NCBI RefSeq assembly: GCF_000518765.1
Contig: NZ_JAEF01000006.1
Location: 1-64,000, forward strand
Origin: Ruminococcus flavefaciens ATCC 19208
GTDB taxonomy: Bacteria > Bacillota > Clostridia > Oscillospirales > Ruminococcaceae
Direction: 5' to 3'
DNA length: 64,000 nt
Both the position numbers and the translations under genes were made by a program. The notes beneath the pieces were generated by a model, which worked only from the letters and a program-made list of their open reading frames with translations, was not told the DNA's origin and did no database searches. Below, in pieces: positions 63,541 through 64,000 of this stretch. How positions within the stretch are numbered: the first letter of the stretch is position 1; each line of letters opens with the position of its first letter.

Positions 63541-64000
63541 TTTATATCCTCGAACAGTGATTCATAGTATTCGGGAGTTCTACCTTGTTCACTTGTTGTC
63601 ACATATATCCAGCAAACAAGGTCGTCATCAAGCTTTCTCATATAGAAACAATCGAATGCCTTGCCGTCCCAATAATAAACTACATCTCTCGAAAATTCTT
63701 CGCTGCCAAGCTTTACCTTTTTACGTTCTTTCCAGTCAGCATTACCGCCATCATTAGTTATCTGTCCATCTATCCATTCCTTACAATAGTCCATAACATC
63801 TTCTGCGGTAACGTCCGCAGAATCAGGGAATCCGATTTTTGTGTTTACAAAGAATACCATTACGGATTCTTTAGCATTGCCAAAACTTGTTTCAAGTATT
63901 TGCGCCCTTTCGCGCCTGATCTCTTCTTCATCAGTAAGCTCTGCAATGTAAGCTTCTTTTTCCTCGGGATCAGTATCATTAGGGAAATAATTCAGTTCTC
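63537..64000 (-). CDS. Unknown protein, N-terminus outside window
   Basis: The frame stays open to the right edge, so at least 153 residues are seen and the start lies beyond 64000. An ATG at 63860 is internal and has no ribosome site. The visible N-terminal part is acidic and helical (EEKEAYIAELTDEEEIRRERAQI); the rest is alpha/beta, with DVVYYWDGKAFDCFYMRKL. No family is recognised. It overlaps the esterase start by four bases, which suggests a shared operon. Confidence 0.65.
   Translation of the reverse strand, partial: ELNYFPNDTDPEEKEAYIAELTDEEEIRRERAQILETSFGNAKESVMVFFVNTKIGFPDSADVTAEDVMDYCKEWIDGQITNDGGNADWKERKKVKLGSEEFSRDVVYYWDGKAFDCFYMRKLDDDLVCWIYVTTSEQGRTPEYYESLFEDIK

Overview
The window looks like a chromosomal segment of a fibre-degrading ruminal or gut Ruminococcus, most like the R. 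flavefaciens group. This is inferred, not tested. The reasons are five secreted proteins with type I dockerin modules, multidomain xylan enzymes joined by threonine-rich linkers, AT-rich intergenic DNA, strong AGGAGG ribosome sites and clean TTGACA-N17-TATAAT promoters. No scaffoldin, rRNA, tRNA, CRISPR array or insertion sequence was seen.

Layout. 1-1511: a BspA-like leucine-rich-repeat surface protein cut by the window edge. 1922-4465: a dockerin protein with a GH43-like propeller. 4661-15970: a ten-gene exopolysaccharide operon on the minus strand, read from a consensus promoter at 16092-16120 to a terminator at 4556-4603; it has an initiating sugar transferase, two glycosyltransferases, a polymerase, a flippase, two DegT aminotransferases, an acetyltransferase, an ATP-grasp ligase and a BY-kinase. 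16761-17596: a small unknown protein and a VanZ-like protein. 17779-19470: a dockerin protein whose GH11-like domain has lost both catalytic glutamates. 19600-23316: a large papain-like protease with three tandem repeats. 23705-23893: a gene remnant. 23973-28702: a two-component system beside a polyferredoxin/FMN protein and a carbohydrate-binding-domain lipoprotein. 28891-30189: a diguanylate cyclase. 30411-37142: two large xylan enzymes (GH43-CBM6-CBM22-dockerin-CE1 and GH30_8-CBM22-dockerin-CBM22-CE4). 37515-38994: a MATE efflux pump behind a riboswitch-like leader. 39134-41456: an ECF sigma factor and its membrane partner. 41789-45222: a GGDEF-EAL protein and an AraC regulator. 45344-47953: an ABC-2 exporter. 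48275-50045: a dockerin protein interrupted by a frameshift in a run of eight T. 50257-51760: an alpha/beta hydrolase and its regulator. 51964-56635: a GntR/ABC/serine-hydrolase operon with a perfect 17-bp-arm operator. 56833-61917: a 1694-residue LRR protein with an LPQTG sortase signal. 62317-64000: a CE2-like esterase lipoprotein and a partial gene.

Together the region combines plant-wall breakdown (xylan backbone, side chains and acetyl or feruloyl groups) with surface building (polysaccharide, sortase-anchored and LRR proteins) and sensing (c-di-GMP, two-component and ECF systems). The most unusual items are the GH11 pseudoenzyme carrying a dockerin, the possibly phase-variable dockerin protein, and the MATE leader that resembles a guanidine-type riboswitch. 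Several start codons were moved inward to sites with a good ribosome-binding sequence; each entry says so.
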